Part shown: in pieces, positions 34,592 through 43,127 of the stretch
Numbering within the stretch: the first letter of the stretch is position 1
Layout: every line of letters begins with the position of its first letter
Origin: Betaproteobacteria bacterium
Lineage (GTDB): Bacteria; Pseudomonadota; Gammaproteobacteria; Burkholderiales; SG8-39
Reading direction: 5' to 3'
Assembly (NCBI GenBank): GCA_016713125.1
Contig: JADJPT010000016.1
Location: forward strand, 41,258 to 105,257
DNA length: 64,000 nucleotides
The notes under the pieces: model-generated
Seen by the model: only the letters and a program-made list of their open reading frames with translations
Database searches by the model: none
Told to the model about the DNA's origin: nothing
Program-made: the position numbers and the translations under genes

Positions 34592-34944
34592 ATCGGCGAT
34601 GCACCATGCAGTCTGTGCCCCACCCGGCCTACGCATTGCTTCTGCTGACCGTAATGGCGGCGACCCCGGTGCAGGCCCAGAATCAGCGGGAGATATTTCT
34701 GGAGCAGGCCGAGCTATGCAAACTGGCGGGCGACATGGCGTGCTACAGAGCCAATATGCGGGAGGCCAACAATCTTTCGACTCAGAGTCCTCCGCGACAG
34801 ATGGACGATCCGGATTTTCGCCGGCGTGTGCAGGCAGAGGAGGAAAGGATCAGGGCGGAGAACGCACGTCGCGAACAGCAAAGGCGTCTGCGGGAGGCGC
34901 AGCGTAATCGCAGTGGCTCCGGAAACGTGCAATCTGCTCAATAA
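34588..34944 (+). CDS. Small exported hypothetical protein with charged coiled-coil tail
   Basis: It has 118 residues, translationally coupled to the previous gene (ATGA overlap). The signal peptide runs to about residue 30 (LLLLTVMAATPVQAQ). The mature part starts with a short helical segment holding two cysteines (ELCKLAGDMACYRANMRE) and ends in a highly charged helix rich in Arg and Glu (QAEEERIRAENARREQQRRL). I recognise no family. It probably acts in the periplasm with its neighbours. Confidence 0.65.
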   Translation: MNRRCTMQSVPHPAYALLLLTVMAATPVQAQNQREIFLEQAELCKLAGDMACYRANMREANNLSTQSPPRQMDDPDFRRRVQAEEERIRAENARREQQRRLREAQRNRSGSGNVQSAQ

Positions 34945-35024
34945 ATGATGGCCCGCGAGGCTGCGACACCGATCGTGGCCAGGGAGATTCTTTGAATCTG
35001 CATATCAGAGACAAGAGGAACTGT

Positions 35025-35219
35025 ATGACCAACTCAATAATGAAACTCATGGCTGGCTCTCTCTTACTCCTTTCGATGATGAACATTGCATTCGCCTGTA
35101 ACGTCGCCGATTTAAAGTTGTGCGACTTGAACTATGGGGTATGCATGGCCAATCCGTTCACAGCAAGCTCTGCTTGCGAGGCGCTTCTCGCGGAGTGCAA
35201 GCGTGAGGCCTGCAAATAA
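35025..35219 (+). CDS. Small exported six-cysteine protein
   Basis: It has 64 residues from ATG 35025, with AGAGGA upstream; an in-frame TTG at 34992 is less likely. The signal peptide ends at about residue 23 (MNIAFA), leaving a mature chain of about 40 residues with six cysteines at 25, 33, 40, 51, 58 and 63. Even cysteine number and export suggest disulfide bonding in the periplasm, or secretion as a peptide. Base composition is clearly lower in GC than the flanking genes. I know no family. The neighbour at 35234 is also cysteine-rich, hinting at a shared role. Confidence 0.6.
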   Translation: MTNSIMKLMAGSLLLLSMMNIAFACNVADLKLCDLNYGVCMANPFTASSACEALLAECKREACK

Positions 35220-35233
35220 GTAGGGGTCGAAAA

Positions 35234-35692
35234 ATGAAAGCCAACAAACTTGTACGTGCGATCGACGGCCTCGGCAGATGTGGCTTCTGCATGCGGACGG
35301 CCCTTCAGATAGCAATTCTTGCGTGGGCATTGTGTGCTGCAATTGCTCTGGTGTCTCAACTTCAGAAGATTGTTCTACCCTCCGTTGTTGTAGCTTCCAT
35401 GCTTTCAGTTCTTTGGCTCGCCCATATAGTGGCTTTCGCCTTGAGAGCTTCCCACGATCCAGTGAACCATAGGCCAAAGAGAAGATGGTTTGCCCGCAAA
35501 CTTCTGTTGGGCATGGCTGTAACGCTGTTTCCAACGCTTGTCATGGGGAGTTGCAGATGCAAGGTCTGCGTGGCGCCACCAGGCTTTGAAACATCATGTT
35601 GCGCCGGGAATGCGATGACCCCAAATTGCAACTGCTCTGAGCAGTCGGTCACAATGAGAGGGTTGTGCTGCGACCCAAGTAGCTGCAGGTAG
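35234..35692 (+). CDS. Three-span membrane protein with cysteine-rich C-terminal tail
   Basis: It has 152 residues, starting 14 bases after the six-cysteine protein gene. The N-terminal half has a CGFC motif (Cys16/Cys19), two membrane spans at about 22-42 and 47-71, then a basic stretch (RPKRRWFARKLLLG) and a third hydrophobic segment at 88-105. The last 46 residues contain ten cysteines (107, 109, 112, 122, 123, 132, 134, 145, 146, 151). The first half recalls DUF3624-type small membrane proteins, from memory only. The basic stretch plus hydrophobic segment looks like an internal signal peptide joined to a secreted cysteine-rich peptide. Function unknown. Confidence 0.6.
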   Translation: MKANKLVRAIDGLGRCGFCMRTALQIAILAWALCAAIALVSQLQKIVLPSVVVASMLSVLWLAHIVAFALRASHDPVNHRPKRRWFARKLLLGMAVTLFPTLVMGSCRCKVCVAPPGFETSCCAGNAMTPNCNCSEQSVTMRGLCCDPSSCR

Positions 35693-35756
35693 TTCAAGTT
35701 GGATCACGCATCTTTGGCTTTCTTCAGTCACGTTCGCCCTTTATTTTTCCGAGCAT

Positions 35757-36218
35757 TTGAGTAAGCGCGGTCTCGAAGTGCGGACTGGGACATTGTTTTT
35801 TCTGGTAACGGTGTTTAGTCACGTGCCCACGTCGACCTCTAAAGACCTGCACCCCGAAGCCTCACCCGGTTGCGCGCTCGAATCGGTGGTCGTTCAGGCG
35901 CCCTGTGCGCTGCCTGTCATCGAAGCCATGCTCTTTGCGCCCGCGGCAAATGGACTGGCCTCTCGTGCCGAGCGCCCGCGAGGCCGACGTACGACGGAAC
36001 TGGCGACCGGACCGGGCCAGACCCTGGTGCTGAGATTTCAAAGCGGCTTGCGCTGGGCGCTGCCGCCGGCAACACGGCCAACCGTGTCGTGGGCACGCGT
36101 CTGCACGCCGGGCGCGACACGGGCAGAGAGAGAAACGGTACTGGTCGAGGAACTGCGACGCTCGGGTGCGGCGTACATGGTCTATCCCGGTGAGGGTGTG
36201 CGCTGCGACGTGCCGTAG
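35757..36218 (+). CDS. Hypothetical exported protein (uncertain)
   Basis: A 153-codon frame from TTG 35757. The first 28 residues (GTLFFLVTVFSHVPTSTS) could be a signal peptide, and the rest shows GC-rich codon use like real local genes (SGAAYMVYPGEGVRCDVP at the end). The start codon is weak and no ribosome-binding site is clear. I recognise no family. It lies in the 629-base space between the cysteine-rich cluster and the convergent FAD oxidase, where I see no other feature. Confidence 0.4.
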   Translation: MSKRGLEVRTGTLFFLVTVFSHVPTSTSKDLHPEASPGCALESVVVQAPCALPVIEAMLFAPAANGLASRAERPRGRRTTELATGPGQTLVLRFQSGLRWALPPATRPTVSWARVCTPGATRAERETVLVEELRRSGAAYMVYPGEGVRCDVP

Positions 36219-36321
36219 CGAAGTCGCTGATGATCACCGGCCCAGGCTAAATATTGGCAGCATTCCGGCGTGGATGACGCTCTCAAGCTAACAGAGCAAG
36301 AAAAACTGGCAGTATTTCCCG

Positions 36322-37773
36322 CTACAGAACCTTGCCCGGATTCATCAGACCTTGCGGGTCGAGCGCGGCTTTGATGCGCTCCATCAGCTCGAACTCCAGC
36401 GCGCTCTTGTGCTTGCGGATCTCCTCGCGCTTCAGCTGCCCCAGGCCGTGCTCGGCCGAGATCGAGCCGTTCAGGCGCGCCAGCACCTCGTAGACCACCG
36501 CGTTCACCGCCTTGCTCTGCGCCATCAGCGCGCGCGTGCCGGCCTCGTCGGCCATGCCGATGTTGTAGTGCAGGTTGCCGTCGCCGATGTGGCCGAAGAT
36601 GTAGCCCACGCAGCCCGGGAACTTCGCGCGCAGCGCGGCCATGCCCTCGTCGACCAGCTGCGGGATCTTCGACACCGGCACCGAGACGTCGTGCTTGACG
36701 TTGGCGAACTGCGCCTCGGGGATGGTCTCGCGGATGTTCCACAGCGCCTGCGCCTGGGCCTCGCTCTGCGCCAGCGCCACGTCGGCGAGGATGCCGGCCT
36801 CGGCGCACTCCATCAGCGCGGCTTCGGTGCGTTCGGCCAGTGCCGCCTGCGCGCCGCCGTCGGTGATCTCGGCCAGCACGTACCAGTCGTGGCGGCCGGG
36901 CAGCGGGTCGGGCGTGGCCGTGCCCTTGGCTTTGGTGAAGGCGATCACCGAGTCCAGGCAGACGCGCGAGATCAGTTCGAACGCCGTGAGCCGGTCGCCC
37001 AGGCGCGCGCGCAGCGCGGCCAGCAGTTCCACCGCCTGCAGCGGGTCACGCACCGCGATCCAGGCGGTGCACGAGGCCGAGGGCTTGGGGAACAGCTTGA
37101 GCACCGCGGCGGTGATCACGCCCAGCGTGCCTTCGGCGCCGACGAACAGGTGCTTCAGGTCGTAGCCGGTGTTGTCCTTGCGCAGGCCCTTGAGGCCGTT
37201 CCAGACGCGCCCGTCGGGCAGCACCACTTCCAGGCCCAGCACCAGGTCGCGGGTGTTGCCGTAGCGCAGCACCCCCACGCCGCCGGCATTGGTCGACAGG
37301 TTGCCGCCGATCTGGCAGCTGCCTTCGGCCGCCAGCGACAGCGGAAACAGGCGACCGGCCTCGCTGGCCGCCTGCTGCACGGCCTGCAGCACGCAGCCGG
37401 CTTCGACCGTGACGGTGTCGTTCAGCGCGTCGAGCGCGCGGATGCGGTTCATGCGCGCCAGCGACAGCACGACCTGCGCGCGCCCGCCCGCAGCGGCGAT
37501 CGGCACCGACCCGCCGACCAGGCTGGTGTTGCCCGATTGCGGCACCACCGCCACGCCGGCCGCCGCGCACAGGGCAACCACCTGCGCGACCTCCTCGGTG
37601 CTGCCGGGGCGCACCACCGCCAGGCCGGCGCCGCTGAACGCGCGTCGCCAGTCGGTGTAGTAGGCGGCGGTATCCGCGGCCGAGGTCAGCAGGTTGCGTT
37701 CGCCGACCACGGCGGCGAGGCGGGAAAGCAGGCCGGAGGGGTCTGCGGCAGCGTCATGCGGGATGGTAGCCAT
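36322..37773 (-). CDS. FAD-linked 2-hydroxy acid oxidase/dehydrogenase (GlcD/D-lactate or D-2-hydroxyglutarate type)
   Basis: It has 483 residues from ATG 37773; the open frame extends upstream but overlaps the divergent nitroreductase. It carries a PCMH-type FAD-binding domain (VVPQSGNTSLVGGSVP, EGSCQIGGNLSTNAGG, FVGAEGTLGVITAAVLKLF) and a C-terminal oxidase domain with the metal-binding FGHIGDGNLHYN and the closing SISAEHGLGQLKR and DPQGLMNPGKVL. The enzyme oxidises a D-2-hydroxy acid to the 2-oxo acid. The exact substrate, such as D-lactate, glycolate or D-2-hydroxyglutarate, cannot be fixed from sequence. It is divergent from the nitroreductase gene. Confidence 0.92.
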   Translation of the reverse strand: MATIPHDAAADPSGLLSRLAAVVGERNLLTSAADTAAYYTDWRRAFSGAGLAVVRPGSTEEVAQVVALCAAAGVAVVPQSGNTSLVGGSVPIAAAGGRAQVVLSLARMNRIRALDALNDTVTVEAGCVLQAVQQAASEAGRLFPLSLAAEGSCQIGGNLSTNAGGVGVLRYGNTRDLVLGLEVVLPDGRVWNGLKGLRKDNTGYDLKHLFVGAEGTLGVITAAVLKLFPKPSASCTAWIAVRDPLQAVELLAALRARLGDRLTAFELISRVCLDSVIAFTKAKGTATPDPLPGRHDWYVLAEITDGGAQAALAERTEAALMECAEAGILADVALAQSEAQAQALWNIRETIPEAQFANVKHDVSVPVSKIPQLVDEGMAALRAKFPGCVGYIFGHIGDGNLHYNIGMADEAGTRALMAQSKAVNAVVYEVLARLNGSISAEHGLGQLKREEIRKHKSALEFELMERIKAALDPQGLMNPGKVL

Positions 37774-37837
37774 GCCGGTATTATCGCGGTTCGCCCCGCC
37801 CCCGGCCATCGCGCCGCATGAAACAGGAGTTCGATCC

Positions 37838-38623
37838 GTGTCATCCGCTGCTTCATCGTCTTCCGCGTCCGCGGCGTCTCCGGCATACGCCGCCGGCATC
37901 GATCCTTCGGCCGGCGCGCTGCCGTTCCGCGCCGGCTCGCGCGCGCACAGCGTGGAAGAGGCGATCCTCTCGCGCCGCAGCGTGCGCGCCTTCCGTCCCG
38001 ATCCGGTGCCGCGCGCGCTGATCGAGGAGATTCTCGCCATCGCCGGCCGCGCGCCCTCGGGCACCAACATCCAGCCCTGGAAGGTGCGCGTGATCGCCGG
38101 CGAAGTGCGCGACCGCGTGTCGCGCGCCATCCTCGACGTCTACGAGGCCGAGGGCGAGGCCGGCTTCAAGCCGCCCTACAACTACTATCCGGTGAAATGG
38201 CGCGACCCCTACCTGGCGCGTCGCCGCAAGGTGGGCTGGGACCTGTACGGCCTGCTCGGCCTGAAGCGCGAGGACAAGGCCGGCATGCACCGGCAGCACG
38301 CGCGCAACTTCGAGTTCTTCGACGCCCCGGTGGCGCTGATCTTCACCATGGACAACGACCTGGAACTGGGCAGCTGGCTCGACTACGGCATGTTCCTGCA
38401 GAACGTGATGCTGGCCGCGCGCGGCAAGGGCCTGGACACCTGCCCGCAGGCCGCGATCGCCAATGCGCACCTGGTGCTGCGCCGCGAGCTGGGCATCCCC
38501 GAGAGCGAGAACATCGTCTGCGGCATGTCGATGGGCTACGCACGCGACGAACTGGTCAACACGCTGGTGACCGAGCGCGAACCGGTCGGCACCTACACCA
38601 GCTTCCTGGGGTTCCCGGCGTGA
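37838..38623 (+). CDS. Nitroreductase-family FMN oxidoreductase
   Basis: It has 261 residues from GTG 37838, preceded by ACAGGAG. FMN-binding motifs are present: ILSRRSVRAFRPDPVPRALI, IAGRAPSGTNIQPWKVRVI, and the C-terminal CGMSMGYA. The first 35 residues are a low-complexity Ser/Ala stretch not usual in the family. Such enzymes reduce nitroaromatics, quinones or enoyl compounds with NAD(P)H. The stop overlaps the next start by one base (TGATG), so it is in an operon with the binding protein, CoA-ester lyase and MFS transporter downstream. Confidence 0.9.
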   Translation: MSSAASSSSASAASPAYAAGIDPSAGALPFRAGSRAHSVEEAILSRRSVRAFRPDPVPRALIEEILAIAGRAPSGTNIQPWKVRVIAGEVRDRVSRAILDVYEAEGEAGFKPPYNYYPVKWRDPYLARRRKVGWDLYGLLGLKREDKAGMHRQHARNFEFFDAPVALIFTMDNDLELGSWLDYGMFLQNVMLAARGKGLDTCPQAAIANAHLVLRRELGIPESENIVCGMSMGYARDELVNTLVTEREPVGTYTSFLGFPA

Positions 38624-39828
38624 TGGCGGCAGGCGCGTTGCGGCGCATCGCGGCGCTGGGCTGCGCGCTGGCGCTGGCCTGCTTCGGCGGCCATGCCGCG
38701 GCGCAGTCCCGGCCGGTGGTGGTCGGCGTGGTGCTGCCGCAGACCGGCATGCTCGCCGATCTGGGTGCCGGCATGCGCGACGCGCTGCTGCTCTGGCAGG
38801 AGCGCGTGAACGCGGCCGGCGGCCTGGCCGGGCGCAAGGTCGAGTTGCGCATCCACGACGATGCCAGCGAGGCGGTGCGCTCCACGCGCCTGTACGAACT
38901 GCTGGTCAGGGAGGATCGGGCCGAGATCCTGATCGGTCCGTTCGGTTCGGCGGCCACCTCGATGGCCGCCGCGGTGGCCGATCGCGCGCGGCGCGTGATG
39001 GTGAACGCCACCGGCACCTCGCCGGCCATCCACAAGCGCGCCTTCCGCTACGTGTTCCAGGTGCCGCCGCCTTCCGACGCCTATGCCGCCGGCCTGCTGC
39101 CGCTGGCGCAGCGCGCCGGCGCGCGCACGCTCACGGTGGCCGCCAGCAACCCGGCCGGCGCGACCGCGCTGGGCGACCTGCTGAAGAGCGACGCGCTCAA
39201 GCGCGGCGTCGTGCTGCAGCCCGCGGCGATCTACGAGGGCGGTGGCGTGGTCGATCTGGCGCCGTTCGCCGCGGCCCTGAAGGCCGCCGGTGTCGAGGCG
39301 CTGGCCAGCCCCGCCGATGTGCGCGAGACGGCCAACCTGCTGCGCGGCCTGCGTGCCGCCGGCTACACGCCGCGACTGTTCGCCGCCCAGGGCGTGGGCG
39401 ACCCGGCCTTCGTCGCGCAGGCCGGCATCGACGCCGAGTTCGCGCTGGGCTTCTCGAACTACGAACCCAATGCGCGCAGCTCCGGCAATGCCGAGTTCGT
39501 GCGCGCCTACCGCGCCCGCTACAAGCGCGCCCCGGATTTCCACGCCGCCTGCGGCTGGGCGGCGGCGCAGATCGTCGAGGCCGCGGTGGCCCGCGCCGGG
39601 TCCTTCGATCAGGCCGCGCTGCGCGTCGCGCTCGCCACGCTCGAATCGGCCAGCGTGCTGGGCGCCTACAAGGTGGACGTCGACGGCGCGCAGATCGGCG
39701 CGCAGCCGTTGATGGTGCAGATCCAGAAGGGCCGGCGCGAAGTGGTGTGGCCCGAAGCGGCGGCCAGCGCCGCCGCGGCCCTGCCCGCGCAACCCTGGGG
39801 CGAGCGCGCGCTGCAACCGAAGAAGTGA
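38623..39828 (+). CDS. Orphan type I periplasmic substrate-binding protein (Liv/amide class)
   Basis: It has 401 residues from ATG 38623, with a signal peptide of about 28 residues ending in AAAQS. The mature start RPVVVGVVLPQTGMLADLGAG and the later GFSNYEPNARSSGNAEFVRAYRARYK are typical of branched-chain-amino-acid-like receptors. No permease or ATPase gene is adjacent; the only Liv-type permease set in the window is at 22-25.6 kb, with a receptor of its own. It may share that transporter or serve another. It is translationally coupled to the nitroreductase gene. Confidence 0.9.
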   Translation: MAAGALRRIAALGCALALACFGGHAAAQSRPVVVGVVLPQTGMLADLGAGMRDALLLWQERVNAAGGLAGRKVELRIHDDASEAVRSTRLYELLVREDRAEILIGPFGSAATSMAAAVADRARRVMVNATGTSPAIHKRAFRYVFQVPPPSDAYAAGLLPLAQRAGARTLTVAASNPAGATALGDLLKSDALKRGVVLQPAAIYEGGGVVDLAPFAAALKAAGVEALASPADVRETANLLRGLRAAGYTPRLFAAQGVGDPAFVAQAGIDAEFALGFSNYEPNARSSGNAEFVRAYRARYKRAPDFHAACGWAAAQIVEAAVARAGSFDQAALRVALATLESASVLGAYKVDVDGAQIGAQPLMVQIQKGRREVVWPEAAASAAAALPAQPWGERALQPKK

Positions 39829-39844
39829 GAACCGGAAACCCTGC

Positions 39845-40744
39845 ATGAAGATCGATCCCCCGTTGCGTTCCTTCCTGTTCTGCCCCGGCAATCATGCGCG
39901 GCGCGTCGAGAAGGTGTTCGTGTCCGGCGCCGACGCCGCCATCCTCGATCTGGAGGACGCGGTGGCGGTGGCCGAGAAACCGGCGGCGCGCGCGCAGGTG
40001 CTGGAGGCGCTGGCGCGCCCGCGCAGCTGCGCGGGCTATGTGCGCGTCAACGCCCTGTCCACCCCGTTCGGCCGTGAAGACCTGCTGAAGATGCCGGCGC
40101 GCGGCGTGGACGGCATCCTGCTGCCCAAGCTCGACTCCATCGAGGAGCTCGAGATCGCCGACGAGCTGATCGCCGAGGGCGAGGCGCGTCACGGCCTCAG
40201 GGAAGGCTCGATACGCCTGATCCCGATGATCGAGACGGCGCGCGCGCTGGCGCGCGTCGAGAAGATCTGCGCCGCCGCCGCCGAGGATTTCCCGCGCGTG
40301 CGCCGCTTCACGTTCGGCGCGGGCGACCTGGCGCTCGACCTGGGCATGACGGTCTCGCCCGACGAGGCCGAGCTCGACTACGCGCGCAGCCGCATCGTGG
40401 TCGCCTCGCGCGCCGCGGGCCTGCAGGCGCCGCTGGACACCGTGTGGTTCCGACTGAAGGACGGCGAAGGCTTTCGCGCGCTGTGCGCGAAGACGCGGCG
40501 CATGGGTTACGTCGGCAAGCTGTGCATCCATCCGGACCAGGTGCCGGTGGTCAACGCGGTGTACGCGCCCGGCGCGGACGAGGTCGCGTTCGCGCAGAAG
40601 GTCGTCGATGCGTTCAAGGCCGCCGAGGCCCAGGGCCTGGCCTCGATCCAGGTGGACGGACAGTTCGTCGACTATCCCGTGGTGCATCGCGCGCAGGGCA
40701 TCCTCGACGCAGCCGCCGCCTACGCCCGGCCGTCGGGCGGTTGA
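39845..40744 (+). CDS. HpcH/HpaI-type CoA-ester lyase (CitE-like)
   Basis: It has 299 residues. The citrate-lyase-beta fold is marked by PLRSFLFCPGNHARRVEKV at the N-terminus, AILDLEDAVAVAEK (metal-linked Glu/Asp), LIPMIETARAL, and the FGAGDLALDLGM motif. The C-terminal YVGKLCIHPDQVPVVN is diagnostic. Such enzymes cleave or hydrolyse malyl-, citramalyl- or similar beta-hydroxyacyl-CoA. The gene sits between the binding protein and an MFS transporter in one operon, pointing to degradation of an imported branched or dicarboxylic compound. Confidence 0.92.
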   Translation: MKIDPPLRSFLFCPGNHARRVEKVFVSGADAAILDLEDAVAVAEKPAARAQVLEALARPRSCAGYVRVNALSTPFGREDLLKMPARGVDGILLPKLDSIEELEIADELIAEGEARHGLREGSIRLIPMIETARALARVEKICAAAAEDFPRVRRFTFGAGDLALDLGMTVSPDEAELDYARSRIVVASRAAGLQAPLDTVWFRLKDGEGFRALCAKTRRMGYVGKLCIHPDQVPVVNAVYAPGADEVAFAQKVVDAFKAAEAQGLASIQVDGQFVDYPVVHRAQGILDAAAAYARPSGG

Positions 40745-41949
40745 GCGCGCCGGCGACGCGCACGCCGGCGGGCGGCGAGGCCCGCGCGCTGCTCCTGCCG
40801 GTCGCCGTGACGCTGGCGATCCAGACGGTGGGCGCGCTGGCGATCTACTGCGCGCCGGTGATGGCCCCGGTGGCCGGCCCCGCGCTGGGCGTGCCGGCCG
40901 ACTGGATCGGCTACTACATCGCCATCGTCTACTTCGGCAGCATGGTCGGCACGCTGGTCGCGGGCGGCTGGATCGCGCGCTTCGGTCCGCTGCGCATGTC
41001 GCAACTGGGCCTGCTGCTGGCGGGGTGCGGCCTGCTGGCCGGCGGTTCGGGCCTGATGCCGCTGGTGGCGGCGGGCGGCTTCCTGGTCGGGCTGGGTTAC
41101 GGGCCGGGCACGCCCGCCAGTTCGCAGATCCTGCTGCGCGCCTCGCCGCCGCGCCTGCTGGCCATGACCTTCTCGCTCAAGCAGACCGGCGTGCCGCTGG
41201 GTGCGGCGATCGCCGGCGCCGCCGTGCCGGCCCTGCTGCTTGCCTTCGGCTGGCAGTGGGCGGCCGTGGTCCTGGGCGCGTGCTGCTTCGCGCTGGCGAT
41301 CGCCATCCAGCCCGCGCGGCATCGCTACGACGGCGGGCGCGATCCGCAGGCGCCGGCCTCGCTGCGCGGGGTGTTCCGGCCGCTGGTCATGCTGCGCGAA
41401 CCGCGCCTGGCCGAGATGGCGGTGGCCTCGTTCATCTTCGGCGGCGTGCAGATCACCCTGGTGGCCTACCTGGTGACCTTCCTGACCCAGTCCTTCGCCA
41501 TGTCGCTGGTGCTGGCGGGCCTGGTGATGGCGGTGTCGCAACTGGCCAGCGTCGCCGGGCGCGTCCTGTGGGGCGTGGTCGCCGACCGCGTGTTCACGCG
41601 CCGCACGATGCTCGGACTGCTCGGCGTGGGCATGGGCCTGTCGGCGCTGGTCACGCTGCTGGCCTCGCCGGGCTGGCCGACCTGGCTGCTGTTCGTTTTC
41701 GCTTCGGCGTTCGGCGCCACCGCGGTGGGCTGGAACGGGGTGTTCCTCGCCGAGGTCGCGCGCCTGGCGCCCGGCAGAGTCAGCGAGGCCACCGGTGCCT
41801 GCCTGTTCTTCACCTATCTGGGCGTGGTGGTGAGCCCGCCGCTGTTCTCGCTGGCCCTGTCGCTGGGCGGCAGCTATGCCGGGGCCTACGCGATCTTCGG
41901 CCTGCCGGCGCTGGCGATCGGCCTGCGGCTGCTGCTGCGCAGGGCCTGA
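40741..41949 (+). CDS. Major facilitator superfamily transporter
   Basis: It has 402 residues and twelve predicted spans. The start TTG 40741 overlaps the upstream stop by four bases, and no better start is available before the first span (LLLPVAVTLAIQTVGALAIY). The loop 2-3 motif appears as GGWIARFGPLRMS and its repeat as WGVVADRVFTRRTMLG. It is related to small organic-acid transporters such as the CynX/NimT type, judged by the short loops. Being last in the operon with the CoA-ester lyase, it may import or export the pathway substrate. Confidence 0.9.
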   Translation: MSAPATRTPAGGEARALLLPVAVTLAIQTVGALAIYCAPVMAPVAGPALGVPADWIGYYIAIVYFGSMVGTLVAGGWIARFGPLRMSQLGLLLAGCGLLAGGSGLMPLVAAGGFLVGLGYGPGTPASSQILLRASPPRLLAMTFSLKQTGVPLGAAIAGAAVPALLLAFGWQWAAVVLGACCFALAIAIQPARHRYDGGRDPQAPASLRGVFRPLVMLREPRLAEMAVASFIFGGVQITLVAYLVTFLTQSFAMSLVLAGLVMAVSQLASVAGRVLWGVVADRVFTRRTMLGLLGVGMGLSALVTLLASPGWPTWLLFVFASAFGATAVGWNGVFLAEVARLAPGRVSEATGACLFFTYLGVVVSPPLFSLALSLGGSYAGAYAIFGLPALAIGLRLLLRRA

Positions 41950-41964
41950 AAGTTTAACTTTTAT

Positions 41965-41997
41965 TTTTCGAAACCGGCTCCTGGAGCGGGTTTCCGG
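41965..41997. repeat. Dispersed intergenic palindromic repeat, copy B
   Basis: Partner of the copy at 11605-11637, with three differences in 33. Here the hairpin is nearly perfect: GAAACC (41970-41975) and GCTC pair with GAGC and GGTTTC (41989-41994), with one G-G mismatch and a CTG loop. It begins 15 bases after the MFS stop, between convergent genes. Confidence 0.8.
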
Positions 41998-42024
41998 TCA
42001 ATCAGCTTGCCAGTAACGGCAACT

Positions 42025-42321
42025 TCAGCGGGGCGGTTCCCGGTCCGTCTCACGCACCACTTCGCCCTCGATCACGTTGCCCCCGGGCGGGTGTTCGCGC
42101 ATGCGCCTGCGCAGCGCGCGCGTCTTCCACATCACATAGCCGGCAAAGATCAGGCCGGCGGTGCAGACCAGGAAGAACGCGATCAGCGAGAACATCAGCG
42201 CCAGGCCGAGCAGCGCGCCGCCGACCACCCAGCCCAGCGCGCGCGCCAGCGGGCCGCGCGGACGCGCGCCCGGCGCCCCCGGGCGGTATTCGATGCGCAG
42301 GCGGTCTTGCTCGACACTCAT
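42025..42321 (-). CDS. Small membrane protein, hypothetical
   Basis: It has 98 residues from ATG 42321, with AGGGAA upstream; the frame is open further but without a good start. One or two membrane spans lie at about 34-65 (WVVGGALLGLALMFSLIAFF), flanked by a proline/arginine-rich N-terminus and a basic cytoplasmic tail (WKTRALRRRMREHPPGG). The NVIEGEVVRE motif near the end is common in small betaproteobacterial membrane proteins of unknown role. It stands alone between repeat copy B and the methyltransferase. Confidence 0.65.
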   Translation of the reverse strand: MSVEQDRLRIEYRPGAPGARPRGPLARALGWVVGGALLGLALMFSLIAFFLVCTAGLIFAGYVMWKTRALRRRMREHPPGGNVIEGEVVRETDREPPR

Positions 42322-42485
42322 GCGGATTCCCTGTTCATGTAAATGCGTAGGACTGCGGGGTAGGACTGCGCGGCGCGGCCGGGGTTCCCCGCGATTCGCA
42401 ATCCGCTGCTCGGGCGCCCGGGCGTGCGGCCCAGTGTGCGCGCTCATGAACGCAATTCCAAGTGCGCAGCCGATAGAATCGCGGC

Positions 42486-43127
42486 ATGCCGCCTTCCAGC
42501 CCTGATCCGGACGAACTCGCCGCCATCGTCGCCACGACGCTGGATCACTACGAACAGCGCGCCGAGGACTTCTGGGCCGGCACGCGCGATCACGACGTCA
42601 GCCAGAACATGCAGGCCCTGCTGCGCCACCTGCGCGGCGCGCCGCCGCACGACATCCTCGATTTCGGCTGCGGCCCGGGCCGCGACCTGAAGGCTTTCGC
42701 GGACCTCGGCCATCGCCCGGTCGGCCTCGAGGGCAGCGCGAAGTTCGTCGCCATGGCGCGCGCGCACAGCGGCTGTGAAGTCTGGCAGCAGAGCTTCCTG
42801 GCGCTGGACCTGCCCGCCGCGCGCTTCGACGGCGTGTTCGCCAACGCTTCGCTGTTCCATGTGCCGGGGCGCGCACTGGATCGCGTGCTGCGCGCGCTGC
42901 ACGCGACGCTGCGGCCCGGCGGCGTGCTGTTCAGCTCCAACCCGCGCGGCGAGAACCAGGAGGGCTGGAGCCGCGGGCGCTATGGCGCCTACCACGACCT
43001 CGAGGGCTGGCGCGCGCACCTGCAGGGCGCCGGTTTCGAGGAGCTCGAGCATTACTACCGGCCCGCCGGCCTGCCGCGCGAGCAGCAATCCTGGCTGGCC
43101 AGCGTGTGGCGCAGGCGCGATGCCTGA
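42486..43127 (+). CDS. Class I SAM-dependent methyltransferase
   Basis: It has 213 residues. Motif I is ILDFGCGPGRDLKAF, followed by the acidic VGLEGSAKFVAMA and the post-motif FANASLFHVPGRALDRVL. LRPGGVLFSSNPRG closes the core. The protein is of the ubiquinone/tellurite-resistance-like small methyltransferase type; no substrate is evident. Its end overlaps the hydrolase gene by eight bases. The gene is cytoplasmic, with no export signal, unlike the methyltransferase at 27552. Confidence 0.88.
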   Translation: MPPSSPDPDELAAIVATTLDHYEQRAEDFWAGTRDHDVSQNMQALLRHLRGAPPHDILDFGCGPGRDLKAFADLGHRPVGLEGSAKFVAMARAHSGCEVWQQSFLALDLPAARFDGVFANASLFHVPGRALDRVLRALHATLRPGGVLFSSNPRGENQEGWSRGRYGAYHDLEGWRAHLQGAGFEELEHYYRPAGLPREQQSWLASVWRRRDA

